From contig JAYKYS010000046.1 in NCBI GenBank assembly GCA_036924285.1, forward strand, positions 1 through 64,000: a DNA stretch of 64,000 nt. The letters run 5' to 3'. The notes under the pieces were generated by a model. The model ran no database searches. It saw nothing but the letters and a program-made list of their open reading frames with translations, and was not told the DNA's origin. Positions 52,805-64,000 of this stretch are shown here, one piece after another; position 1 is the stretch's first letter; the number at the start of each line of letters is the position of its first letter. The stretch is from Asterella californica (lineage: Eukaryota > Streptophyta > Marchantiopsida > Marchantiales > Aytoniaceae). Position numbers and translations under genes: made by a program.

Positions 52805-54340
52805 TCAATGCAAAAGAGCATTGGTACGACAAGAAACTATATCTCTAATATAAAGCCCTAGTGGGAGAGCTGACATCTGTAAAAGTGTATAGAAATCACT
52901 AGCAACTATCTTATGTCTACATCTAATCTCATCATACAAGGGACATACAATGAATACATGATCCTCATCCTCTATCTGATCACAAAGTCTACAAAGCCGT
53001 TCACTCCTAACCATGTTTAACCAACGCCCTTCCTTAATGCCAAGTCTATGAGAGCTAGTGCGGTGCTGAGCGATGATATGCCAAAGAGAGATTGAAATAG
53101 GTGCCCGGAGGTACTCTTGTTCACAATACACCAACATGGGATTGACATGCTGTTGATAGTAAGCCATCTTTGTCTTGGATTGAGACCATATAGCATGTAA
53201 AAACCTTTTCTGAATCAACTCCCGAAGAGCAATAGGTGGAAGGTCAAAATCACGTTAAAAAATGTTCCATTTTCCACACCAAGCCACCACATCAGCATAC
53301 CAACCGAATAAGAATGTAGCTCTTAGAGCTTGACAAGGTAATCTCGTCTCTCCAAGGGATCTCACTCTTGAGACATAAATGATATTGAAGTAAAGAGCTT
53401 CTGCTTCCACGGATAAGCAACCAGATTCAGCAAGGAGCATAGCATATGGTGTTTGGCATCTTACACCAAGCTCCACTTGTAAGAACACTTTTTGAACCTT
53501 CTCGATACATTCCCAAGCTCCTTTCCTTGCACCAGGCCCCCACACTTGAACACCATAAAGTATCACAGGCAAAACCAAACTCCTGAAGACAAACTTTCTC
53601 AAATCCCATGCTAAGAGATGAGCACGTCGACAACGATTCAAAAGAGAGTACAAAGCTTTGTAACCAGCTTCAACTCTCTTATGAATGCACAAAGCCCAAC
53701 TGTAGTTATGAGAGAAGTCAATGCCCAAGTACTTGTAACTCTCCACTTGTTGTAAAACTTGGCCCTTGTAGAGAAAAGAATGGCGCACTTTTGAACCCAC
53801 CACCATCACCTTGGACTTCGAAAGGTTCACTTCCATCTGCATGTTGTTGCAAAAGACCTCAAGAGCATCCAAATGTCGTTGTAAACTCAAAGGATCACGT
53901 GATAGAAGGATGATATCATCAGCATAAATCAATGCTTGAATGATATAGATTCCCAACTTCACACCTTCTCTTCCAAATTCAGCAAGACATCTCTCCACGT
54001 CATCAATGAAGATACCAAATAGAGTAGGGGAGAGAGGACAACCTTGAATGACTCCAATAGTGCTAAAGATCTCCTTTGATTGTGTCGAGGTAAGCTTCAC
54101 ATAAACTCGTTCATAGAGTTTAGAAACCGCTGCCATCATGTCTTTAGGAACACCAATGGCAACAAGTCTGTCCCATAAGAGCTTCCTAGGCACCCTATCA
54201 AAAGCTTTTGTGTAGTCGATAAAAGCAACATAGAGAGATTTACCATTTCCTTTTGACTTCTCCCAAGCAACACGAAGACAAAGGATATGATCAATGGTGC
54301 TAAAGGTAGGACGAAAACCTGCTTGTGAACGAGCTCTCAC
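52805..54340 (-). pseudogene. LINE RT-zinc knuckle copy, unit 17 (class III)
   Basis: RT as the reference; Met443. Confidence 0.88.
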
Positions 54341-55063
54341 ATATCAACCCTATCAACGCTATCAACATGAGTTTAGTCTAAACCCTACCAACCCTACCAA
54401 CCCTATATCAAAATCATTGCTCCACTTTGTAGTAGATATCAAGTGTTCAAGAGCATCAAGATAAAAATGTCTTTTGTGGTGGTCAAGACGGACCTTTGAG
54501 GTATTGGTGCTATCACCAAATCCTTTTGGTTTGTAAGATAAAGAAAAGCTAGACGAGGATAGTGAGAACAACAAAGGAGTATGATTTGATTCAAGTTGGG
54601 GGTCCAATACTTCAAACGTGAAAAATAGAAGAACTATTAGTAGCTGAGACTAGGAGATAGTCTACTGTGCTTGTTCTATACATAGAGACGTATGTGTTTT
54701 GACTAGAATGAGGAAAATGAGATGTACCGTTCAAAACTTTCAAACTGCAAATCGATCCAAAAGTTAGAAAATGCTCTTTCATGTCATTTGTGGAAGTATC
54801 TAAAGAGATACGAGATCAGATAAGATCATCGTCTTTTCTAGAATAGAAGAGTGATGAGAAGCATAAAATTGTGTGAATTGACAAGTATGAATTCTGGCAT
54901 TGAAGTCTCTTACTATAAAGACCTTCTCTTGATATTTCAGAACATCAAACAGAAAGACGATGAAAAGGTTGACTCATGCTACAGAATTTGGTGAGGTAAA
55001 TGAGCATGTTCAAAGGTGTAAAATAGCATATTGTATATAATATTTTTTTTTTTGCTGTTGTAG

Positions 55064-55774
55064 ATGATGGAGGAGATTAAACAACTCCTTCATAAGGTAC
55101 TTGCTGCGGTGGAAGAGGTATCTGTTGAAGTTATAGATTTGCATCGTGAGCTTGTTTCACACAAGAATGCGCTTACGGCCGTTATCATAGATGTTCATGC
55201 ATTGAAGAAAATGCAAACTGTTGTAGCCACCACCACCAAAGAAATCTCTTCTGGGGAGAAATCTGTTGTGGTAAACGAGGGTTTCAAGGAGGTTGTTGAG
55301 AAGTTAGAGATGAAGGTGAAATCTTATGCAGAGGCGGCTCAAGTCTCTTATTTCCAAGAGCAAGAGAATGAAAAGCAGAACCAACTCTCTAGGGTGAAGA
55401 ACGTGAGAATTGTTGGGTTACCAGAGATAGACAAGGAAGACATCAAAGAAGCTGCTACCACTTTCTTTGCTGATACGCTTCATGTTCACAAGCTTGTACT
55501 AGTTTAGGCTTATAGCATCGAACAGAAGGGCTCACAACCTCAATCCATACTCGCGAAGTTTGCTGATCAAGGACAACAAGATACAGCGATGGCTAACAAA
55601 GATGTCTTGAAGGGGAGGCAAATCTGGTTGGATCCAGATCTTACACTGCTACAAGCTGAAGCCAAGCTTAAGGAGCTCACTAGGGTAAAAGAAGCTCAAC
55701 AAGGAGGGTTTGTTGCTTTTTTGAGAGATGGACGTGCTGTGATTACTCAAAAGAAACGAGATACCTCCAAATAG
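55064..55774 (+). pseudogene. LINE ORF1 copy, unit 18 (class II inside the class III block)
   Basis: Short form, RIVGLPE and uninterrupted T tract, all class II markers, between class III units 17 and 19. Confidence 0.72.
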
Positions 55775-55986
55775 CAATTCCTGACCCTCAGAGTTATGAT
55801 GTGGAACATTCATCGAATTAAAGTACACAAGTGGTTTACCGGTTTGAAACAAAGCTGATATCATCAACATGGTGGAGAATGAATGAATGAATGAATATCA
55901 AGCCCGGAAGACCCAAAGAATCAAATGGAAGAAATAAAAACAATACAAAGTCAACATGTGAGCCTAGGAAACCCTAGGAGATCGTA

Positions 55987-57522
55987 TCAATGCAAAAGAG
56001 CATTGGTACGACAAGAAACTATATCTCTAATATAAAGCCCTAGTGGGAGAGCTGACATCTGTAAAAGTGTATAGAAATCACTAGCAACTATCTTATGTCT
56101 ACATCTAATCTCATCATACAAGGGACATACAATGAATACATGATCCTCATCCTCTATCTGATCACAAAGTCTACAAAGCCGTTCACTCCTAACCATGTTT
56201 AACCAACGCCCTTCCTTAATGCCAAGTCTATGAGAGCTAGTGCGGTGCTGAGCGATGATATGCCAAAGAGAGATTGAAATAGGTGCCCGGAGGTACTCTT
56301 GTTCACAATACACCAACATGGGATTGACATGCTGTTGATAGTAAGCCATCTTTGTCTTGGATTGAGACCATATAGCATGTAAAAACCTTTTCTGAATCAA
56401 CTCCCGAAGAGCAATAGGTGGAAGGTCAAAATCACGTTAAAAAATGTTCCATTTTCCACACCAAGCCACCACATCAGCATACCAACCGAATAAGAATGTA
56501 GCTCTTAGAGCTTGACAAGGTAATCTCGTCTCTCCAAGGGATCTCACTCTTGAGACATAAATGATATTGAAGTAAAGAGCTTCTGCTTCCACGGATAAGC
56601 AACCAGATTCAGCAAGGAGCATAGCATATGGTGTTTGGCATCTTACACCAAGCTCCACTTGTAAGAACACTTTTTGAACCTTCTCGATACATTCCCAAGC
56701 TCCTTTCCTTGCACCAGGCCCCCACACTTGAACACCATAAAGTATCACAGGCAAAACCAAACTCCTGAAGACAAACTTTCTCAAATCCCATGCTAAGAGA
56801 TGAGCACGTCGACAACGATTCAAAAGAGAGTACAAAGCTTTGTAACCAGCTTCAACTCTCTTATGAATGCACAAAGCCCAACTGTAGTTATGAGAGAAGT
56901 CAATGCCCAAGTACTTGTAACTCTCCACTTGTTGTAAAACTTGGCCCTTGTAGAGAAAAGAATGGCGCACTTTTGAACCCACCACCATCACCTTGGACTT
57001 CGAAAGGTTCACTTCCATCTGCATGTTGTTGCAAAAGACCTCAAGAGCATCCAAATGTCGTTGTAAACTCAAAGGATCACGTGATAGAAGGATGATATCA
57101 TCAGCATAAATCAATGCTTGAATGATATAGATTCCCAACTTCACACCTTCTCTTCCAAATTCAGCAAGACATCTCTCCACGTCATCAATGAAGATACCAA
57201 ATAGAGTAGGGGAGAGAGGACAACCTTGAATGACTCCAATAGTGCTAAAGATCTCCTTTGATTGTGTCGAGGTAAGCTTCACATAAACTCGTTCATAGAG
57301 TTTAGAAACCGCTGCCATCATGTCTTTAGGAACACCAATGGCAACAAGTCTGTCCCATAAGAGCTTCCTAGGCACCCTATCAAAAGCTTTTGTGTAGTCG
57401 ATAAAAGCAACATAGAGAGATTTACCATTTCCTTTTGACTTCTCCCAAGCAACACGAAGACAAAGGATATGATCAATGGTGCTAAAGGTAGGACGAAAAC
57501 CTGCTTGTGAACGAGCTCTCAC
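55987..57522 (-). pseudogene. LINE RT-zinc knuckle copy, unit 18
   Basis: RT as the reference; Met443, consistent with class II or III. Confidence 0.88.
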
Positions 57523-58245
57523 ATATCAACCCTATCAACGCTATCAACATGAGTTTAGTCTAAACCCTACCAACCCTACCAACCCTATATCAAAATCATT
57601 GCTCCACTTTGTAGTAGATATCAAGTGTTCAAGAGCATCAAGATAAAAATGTCTTTTGTGGTGGTCAAGACGGACCTTTGAGGTATTGGTGCTATCACCA
57701 AATCCTTTTGGTTTGTAAGATAAAGAAAAGCTAGACGAGGATAGTGAGAACAACAAAGGAGTATGATTTGATTCAAGTTGGGGGTCCAATACTTCAAACG
57801 TGAAAAATAGAAGAACTATTAGTAGCTGAGACTAGGAGATAGTCTACTGTGCTTGTTCTATACATAGAGACGTATGTGTTTTGACTAGAATGAGGAAAAT
57901 GAGATGTACCGTTCAAAACTTTCAAACTGCAAATCGATCCAAAAGTTAGAAAATGCTCTTTCATGTCATTTGTGGAAGTATCTAAAGAGATACGAGATCA
58001 GATAAGATCATCGTCTTTTCTAGAATAGAAGAGTGATGAGAAGCATAAAATTGTGTGAATTGACAAGTATGAATTCTGGCATTGAAGTCTCTTACTATAA
58101 AGACCTTCTCTTGATATTTCAGAACATCAAACAGAAAGACGATGAAAAGGTTGACTCATGCTACAGAATTTGGTGAGGTAAATGAGCATGTTCAAAGGTG
58201 TAAAATAGCATATTGTATATAATATTATTTTTTTTGCTGTTGTAG

Positions 58246-58965
58246 ATGATGGAGGAGATTAAACAACTCCTTCATAAGGTACTTGCTGCGGTGGAAGAGG
58301 TATCTGTTGAAGTTATAGATTTGCATCGTGAGCTTGTTTCACACAAGAATGCGCTTACGGCCGTTATCATAGATGTTCATGCATTGAAGAAAATGCAAAC
58401 TGTTGTAGCCACCACCACCAAAGAAATCTCTTCTGGGGAGAAATCTGTTGTGGTAAACGAGGGTTTCAAGGAGGTTGTTGAGAAGTTAGAGATGAAGGTG
58501 AAATCTTATGCAGAAGCTACCAAGGCGGCTCAAGTCTCTTATTTCCAAGAGCAAGAGAATGAAAAGCAGAACCAACTCTCTAGGGTGAAGAACGTGAGAA
58601 TTTTTGGGTTACCAGAGATAGACAAGGAAGACATCAAAGAAGCTGCTACCACTTTCTTTGCTGATACGCTTCATGTTCACAAGCTTGTACTAGTTTAGGC
58701 TTATAGCATCGAACAGAAGGGCTCACAACCTCAATCCATACTCGCGAAGTTTGCTGATCAAGGACAACAAGATACAGCGATGGCTAACAAAGATGTCTTG
58801 AAGGGGAGGCAAATCTGGTTGGATCCAGATCTTACACTGCTACAAGCTGAAGCCAAGCTTAAGGAGCTCACTAGGGTAAAAGAAGCTCAACAAGGAGGGT
58901 TTGTTGCTTTTTTGAGAGATGGACGTGCTGTGATTACTCAAAAGAAACGAGATACCTCCAAATAG
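58246..58965 (+). pseudogene. LINE ORF1 copy, unit 19 (class III)
   Basis: Long form, RIFGLPE, A-interrupted T tract. Confidence 0.72.
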
Positions 58966-59177
58966 CAATTCCTGACCCTCAGAGTTATGATGTGGAACAT
59001 TCATCGAATTAAAGTACACAAGTGGTTTACCGGTTTGAAACAAAGCTGATATCATCAACATGGTGGAGAATGAATGAATGAATGAATATCAAGCCCGGAA
59101 GACCCAAAGAATCAAATGGAAGAAATAAAAACAATACAAAGTCAACATGTGAGCCTAGGAAACCCTAGGAGATCGTA

Positions 59178-60713
59178 TCAATGCAAAAGAGCATTGGTAC
59201 GACAAGAAACTATATCTCTAATATAAAGCCCTAGTGGGAGAGCTGACATCTGTAAAAGTGTATAGAAATCACTAGCAACTATCTTATGTCTACATCTAAT
59301 CTCATCATACAAGGGACATACAATGAATACATGATCCTCATCCTCTATCTGATCACAAAGTCTACAAAGCCGTTCACTCCTAACCATGTTTAACCAACGC
59401 CCTTCCTTAATGCCAAGTCTATGAGAGCTAGTGCGGTGCTGAGCGATGATATGCCAAAGAGAGATTGAAATAGGTGCCCGGAGGTACTCTTGTTCACAAT
59501 ACACCAACATGGGATTGACATGCTGTTGATAGTAAGCCATCTTTGTCTTGGATTGAGACCATATAGCATGTAAAAACCTTTTCTGAATCAACTCCCGAAG
59601 AGCAATAGGTGGAAGGTCAAAATCACGTTAAAAAATGTTCCATTTTCCACACCAAGCCACCACATCAGCATACCAACCGAATAAGAATGTAGCTCTTAGA
59701 GCTTGACAAGGTAATCTCGTCTCTCCAAGGGATCTCACTCTTGAGACATAAATGATATTGAAGTAAAGAGCTTCTGCTTCCACGGATAAGCAACCAGATT
59801 CAGCAAGGAGCATAGCATATGGTGTTTGGCATCTTACACCAAGCTCCACTTGTAAGAACACTTTTTGAACCTTCTCGATACATTCCCAAGCTCCTTTCCT
59901 TGCACCAGGCCCCCACACTTGAACACCATAAAGTATCACAGGCAAAACCAAACTCCTGAAGACAAACTTTCTCAAATCCCATGCTAAGAGATGAGCACGT
60001 CGACAACGATTCAAAAGAGAGTACAAAGCTTTGTAACCAGCTTCAACTCTCTTATGAATGCACAAAGCCCAACTGTAGTTATGAGAGAAGTCAATGCCCA
60101 AGTACTTGTAACTCTCCACTTGTTGTAAAACTTGGCCCTTGTAGAGAAAAGAATGGCGCACTTTTGAACCCACCACCATCACCTTGGACTTCGAAAGGTT
60201 CACTTCCATCTGCATGTTGTTGCAAAAGACCTCAAGAGCATCCAAATGTCGTTGTAAACTCAAAGGATCACGTGATAGAAGGATGATATCATCAGCATAA
60301 ATCAATGCTTGAATGATATAGATTCCCAACTTCACACCTTCTCTTCCAAATTCAGCAAGACATCTCTCCACGTCATCAATGAAGATACCAAATAGAGTAG
60401 GGGAGAGAGGACAACCTTGAATGACTCCAATAGTGCTAAAGATCTCCTTTGATTGTGTCGAGGTAAGCTTCACATAAACTCGTTCATAGAGTTTAGAAAC
60501 CGCTGCCATCATGTCTTTAGGAACACCAATGGCAACAAGTCTGTCCCATAAGAGCTTCCTAGGCACCCTATCAAAAGCTTTTGTGTAGTCGATAAAAGCA
60601 ACATAGAGAGATTTACCATTTCCTTTTGACTTCTCCCAAGCAACACGAAGACAAAGGATATGATCAATGGTGCTAAAGGTAGGACGAAAACCTGCTTGTG
60701 AACGAGCTCTCAC
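59178..60713 (-). pseudogene. LINE RT-zinc knuckle copy, unit 19 (class III)
   Basis: RT as the reference; Met443. Confidence 0.88.
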
Positions 60714-61436
60714 ATATCAACCCTATCAACGCTATCAACATGAGTTTAGTCTAAACCCTACCAACCCTACCAACCCTATATCAAAATCATTGCTCCACTT
60801 TGTAGTAGATATCAAGTGTTCAAGAGCATCAAGATAAAAATGTCTTTTGTGGTGGTCAAGACGGACCTTTGAGGTATTGGTGCTATCACCAAATCCTTTT
60901 GGTTTGTAAGATAAAGAAAAGCTAGACGAGGATAGTGAGAACAACAAAGGAGTATGATTTGATTCAAGTTGGGGGTCCAATACTTCAAACGTGAAAAATA
61001 GAAGAACTATTAGTAGCTGAGACTAGGAGATAGTCTACTGTGCTTGTTCTATACATAGAGACGTATGTGTTTTGACTAGAATGAGGAAAATGAGATGTAC
61101 CGTTCAAAACTTTCAAACTGCAAATCGATCCAAAAGTTAGAAAATGCTCTTTCATGTCATTTGTGGAAGTATCTAAAGAGATACGAGATCAGATAAGATC
61201 ATCGTCTTTTCTAGAATAGAAGAGTGATGAGAAGCATAAAATTGTGTGAATTGACAAGTATGAATTCTGGCATTGAAGTCTCTTACTATAAAGACCTTCT
61301 CTTGATATTTCAGAACATCAAACAGAAAGACGATGAAAAGGTTGACTCATGCTACAGAATTTGGTGAGGTAAATGAGCATGTTCAAAGGTGTAAAATAGC
61401 ATATTGTATATAATATTATTTTTTTTGCTGTTGTAG

Positions 61437-62156
61437 ATGATGGAGGAGATTAAACAACTCCTTCATAAGGTACTTGCTGCGGTGGAAGAGGTATCTGTTG
61501 AAGTTATAGATTTGCATCGTGAGCTTGTTTCACACAAGAATGCGCTTACGGCCGTTATCATAGATGTTCATGCATTGAAGAAAATGCAAACTGTTGTAGC
61601 CACCACCACCAAAGAAATCTCTTCTGGGGAGAAATCTGTTGTGGTAAACGAGGGTTTCAAGGAGGTTGTTGAGAAGTTAGAGATGAAGGTGAAATCTTAT
61701 GCAGAAGCTACCAAGGCGGCTCAAGTCTCTTATTTCCAAGAGCAAGAGAATGAAAAGCAGAACCAACTCTCTAGGGTGAAGAACGTGAGAATTTTTGGGT
61801 TACCAGAGATAGACAAGGAAGACATCAAAGAAGCTGCTACCACTTTCTTTGCTGATACGCTTCATGTTCACAAGCTTGTACTAGTTTAGGCTTATAGCAT
61901 CGAACAGAAGGGCTCACAACCTCAATCCATACTCGCGAAGTTTGCTGATCAAGGACAACAAGATACAGCGATGGCTAACAAAGATGTCTTGAAGGGGAGG
62001 CAAATCTGGTTGGATCCAGATCTTACACTGCTACAAGCTGAAGCCAAGCTTAAGGAGCTCACTAGGGTAAAAGAAGCTCAACAAGGAGGGTTTGTTGCTT
62101 TTTTGAGAGATGGACGTGCTGTGATTACTCAAAAGAAACGAGATACCTCCAAATAG
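61437..62156 (+). pseudogene. LINE ORF1 copy, unit 20 (class III)
   Basis: Long form, RIFGLPE; the last ORF1 copy in the window. Confidence 0.72.
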
Positions 62157-62368
62157 CAATTCCTGACCCTCAGAGTTATGATGTGGAACATTCATCGAAT
62201 TAAAGTACACAAGTGGTTTACCGGTTTGAAACAAAGCTGATATCATCAACATGGTGGAGAATGAATGAATGAATGAATATCAAGCCCGGAAGACCCAAAG
62301 AATCAAATGGAAGAAATAAAAACAATACAAAGTCAACATGTGAGCCTAGGAAACCCTAGGAGATCGTA

Positions 62369-63904
62369 TCAATGCAAAAGAGCATTGGTACGACAAGAAA
62401 CTATATCTCTAATATAAAGCCCTAGTGGGAGAGCTGACATCTGTAAAAGTGTATAGAAATCACTAGCAACTATCTTATGTCTACATCTAATCTCATCATA
62501 CAAGGGACATACAATGAATACATGATCCTCATCCTCTATCTGATCACAAAGTCTACAAAGCCGTTCACTCCTAACCATGTTTAACCAACGCCCTTCCTTA
62601 ATGCCAAGTCTATGAGAGCTAGTGCGGTGCTGAGCGATGATATGCCAAAGAGAGATTGAAATAGGTGCCCGGAGGTACTCTTGTTCACAATACACCAACA
62701 TGGGATTGACATGCTGTTGATAGTAAGCCATCTTTGTCTTGGATTGAGACCATATAGCATGTAAAAACCTTTTCTGAATCAACTCCCGAAGAGCAATAGG
62801 TGGAAGGTCAAAATCACGTTAAAAAATGTTCCATTTTCCACACCAAGCCACCACATCAGCATACCAACCGAATAAGAATGTAGCTCTTAGAGCTTGACAA
62901 GGTAATCTCGTCTCTCCAAGGGATCTCACTCTTGAGACATAAATGATATTGAAGTAAAGAGCTTCTGCTTCCACGGATAAGCAACCAGATTCAGCAAGGA
63001 GCATAGCATATGGTGTTTGGCATCTTACACCAAGCTCCACTTGTAAGAACACTTTTTGAACCTTCTCGATACATTCCCAAGCTCCTTTCCTTGCACCAGG
63101 CCCCCACACTTGAACACCATAAAGTATCACAGGCAAAACCAAACTCCTGAAGACAAACTTTCTCAAATCCCATGCTAAGAGATGAGCACGTCGACAACGA
63201 TTCAAAAGAGAGTACAAAGCTTTGTAACCAGCTTCAACTCTCTTATGAATGCACAAAGCCCAACTGTAGTTATGAGAGAAGTCAATGCCCAAGTACTTGT
63301 AACTCTCCACTTGTTGTAAAACTTGGCCCTTGTAGAGAAAAGAATGGCGCACTTTTGAACCCACCACCATCACCTTGGACTTCGAAAGGTTCACTTCCAT
63401 CTGCATGTTGTTGCAAAAGACCTCAAGAGCATCCAAATGTCGTTGTAAACTCAAAGGATCACGTGATAGAAGGATGATATCATCAGCATAAATCAATGCT
63501 TGAATGATATAGATTCCCAACTTCACACCTTCTCTTCCAAATTCAGCAAGACATCTCTCCACGTCATCAATGAAGATACCAAATAGAGTAGGGGAGAGAG
63601 GACAACCTTGAATGACTCCAATAGTGCTAAAGATCTCCTTTGATTGTGTCGAGGTAAGCTTCACATAAACTCGTTCATAGAGTTTAGAAACCGCTGCCAT
63701 CATGTCTTTAGGAACACCAATGGCAACAAGTCTGTCCCATAAGAGCTTCCTAGGCACCCTATCAAAAGCTTTTGTGTAGTCGATAAAAGCAACATAGAGA
63801 GATTTACCATTTCCTTTTGACTTCTCCCAAGCAACACGAAGACAAAGGATATGATCAATGGTGCTAAAGGTAGGACGAAAACCTGCTTGTGAACGAGCTC
63901 TCAC
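62369..63904 (-). pseudogene. LINE RT-zinc knuckle copy, unit 20 (class III)
   Basis: RT as the reference; Met443. Only 96 bp of the following spacer (the telomere-like tract) remain before the window ends. Confidence 0.88.
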
Positions 63905-64000
63905 ATATCAACCCTATCAACGCTATCAACATGAGTTTAGTCTAAACCCTACCAACCCTACCAACCCTATATCAAAATCATTGCTCCACTTTGTAGTAGA

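Larger units (their letters stand above)
1..64000. repeat. Tandem macrosatellite array, 3.18-kb LINE-derived unit, about 20 copies
   Basis: The same sequence recurs head to tail across the window. A convenient unit boundary is the (GAAT)5 run, which starts at 1748, 4931, 8113, 11295, 14477, 17659, 20841, 24023, 27205, 30387, 33569, 36751, 39941, 43132, 46323, 49504, 52695, 55877, 59068 and 62259. The period is 3,182 bp for most of the array. It is 3,191 bp between several later units because of a 9-bp ORF1 length variant, 3,190 bp into unit 13 (1-bp spacer loss) and 3,181 bp into unit 16 (10-bp deletion). Apart from the first 2.2 kb, units differ at only a handful of sites each. Position 1 lies inside the RT of a unit and position 64000 inside a spacer, so the array extends beyond both ends or the assembly stops within it. 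I see no inter-unit sequence. Confidence 0.98.

Noticed and set aside
1..64000. A CRISPR array, tandem gene family, rDNA-like array or bacterial retron/DGR system
   Set aside because: The unit is kilobases long, contains broken LINE genes, has no short repeat-spacer pattern, no rRNA-like sequence, and none of the partner genes of retrons or diversity-generating elements. The RT motifs and CCHC knuckle are LINE-type.

Overview
The whole 64-kb window is one head-to-tail tandem array. A unit of 3,182 bp (3,191 bp in a variant class) is repeated about twenty times, almost without change, and both ends of the window fall inside a unit. There is no ordinary single-copy sequence, no RNA gene, and no bacterial-style operon, CRISPR array or insertion sequence.

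Each unit is a rearranged, dead copy of a LINE (non-LTR retrotransposon). Along the + strand it holds: (1) an ORF1-like nucleic-acid-binding protein gene on +, with one in-frame TAG; (2) a short stub resembling the start of the ORF2 endonuclease, also on +, cut off next to a (GAAT)5 run; (3) on the opposite strand, the 3' half of ORF2 (reverse transcriptase core plus C-terminal CCHC zinc knuckle), with one in-frame TAA and its 5' part missing; (4) a spacer of about 720 bp that begins with degenerate telomere-like tracts and ends with a possible 68-bp intron just before ORF1. The 5' and 3' halves of the element therefore face each other. Read on the RT strand, the order is inverted 5' segment, then 3' segment, then tail, which is what 'twin priming' by a LINE produces. 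My reading is that one twin-primed insertion was later amplified into a macrosatellite.

Units are numbered here by their ORF1 copy (unit 1 at 935, unit 20 at 61437). Four diagnostic differences sort them into classes. Class I is units 1-5. Class II is units 6-12 and unit 18. Class III is units 14-17, 19 and 20, with a 9-bp longer ORF1. Unit 13 is a II/III recombinant. This block structure suggests recent unequal exchange and gene conversion. The first ~2.2 kb differ from all other units by about two dozen mostly single-base, homopolymer-biased indels, which looks like uncorrected sequencing error at a contig edge rather than biology.

The organism is a eukaryote. AT-rich GT-AG intron-like signals, AAACCCTA motifs and the RT/ORF1 style suggest a streptophyte (perhaps a bryophyte, lycophyte, fern or alga), but this is inference and lineage confidence is low. 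No gene in the window looks functional, so there is no pathway to describe. The interest lies in how the array arose and evolves.
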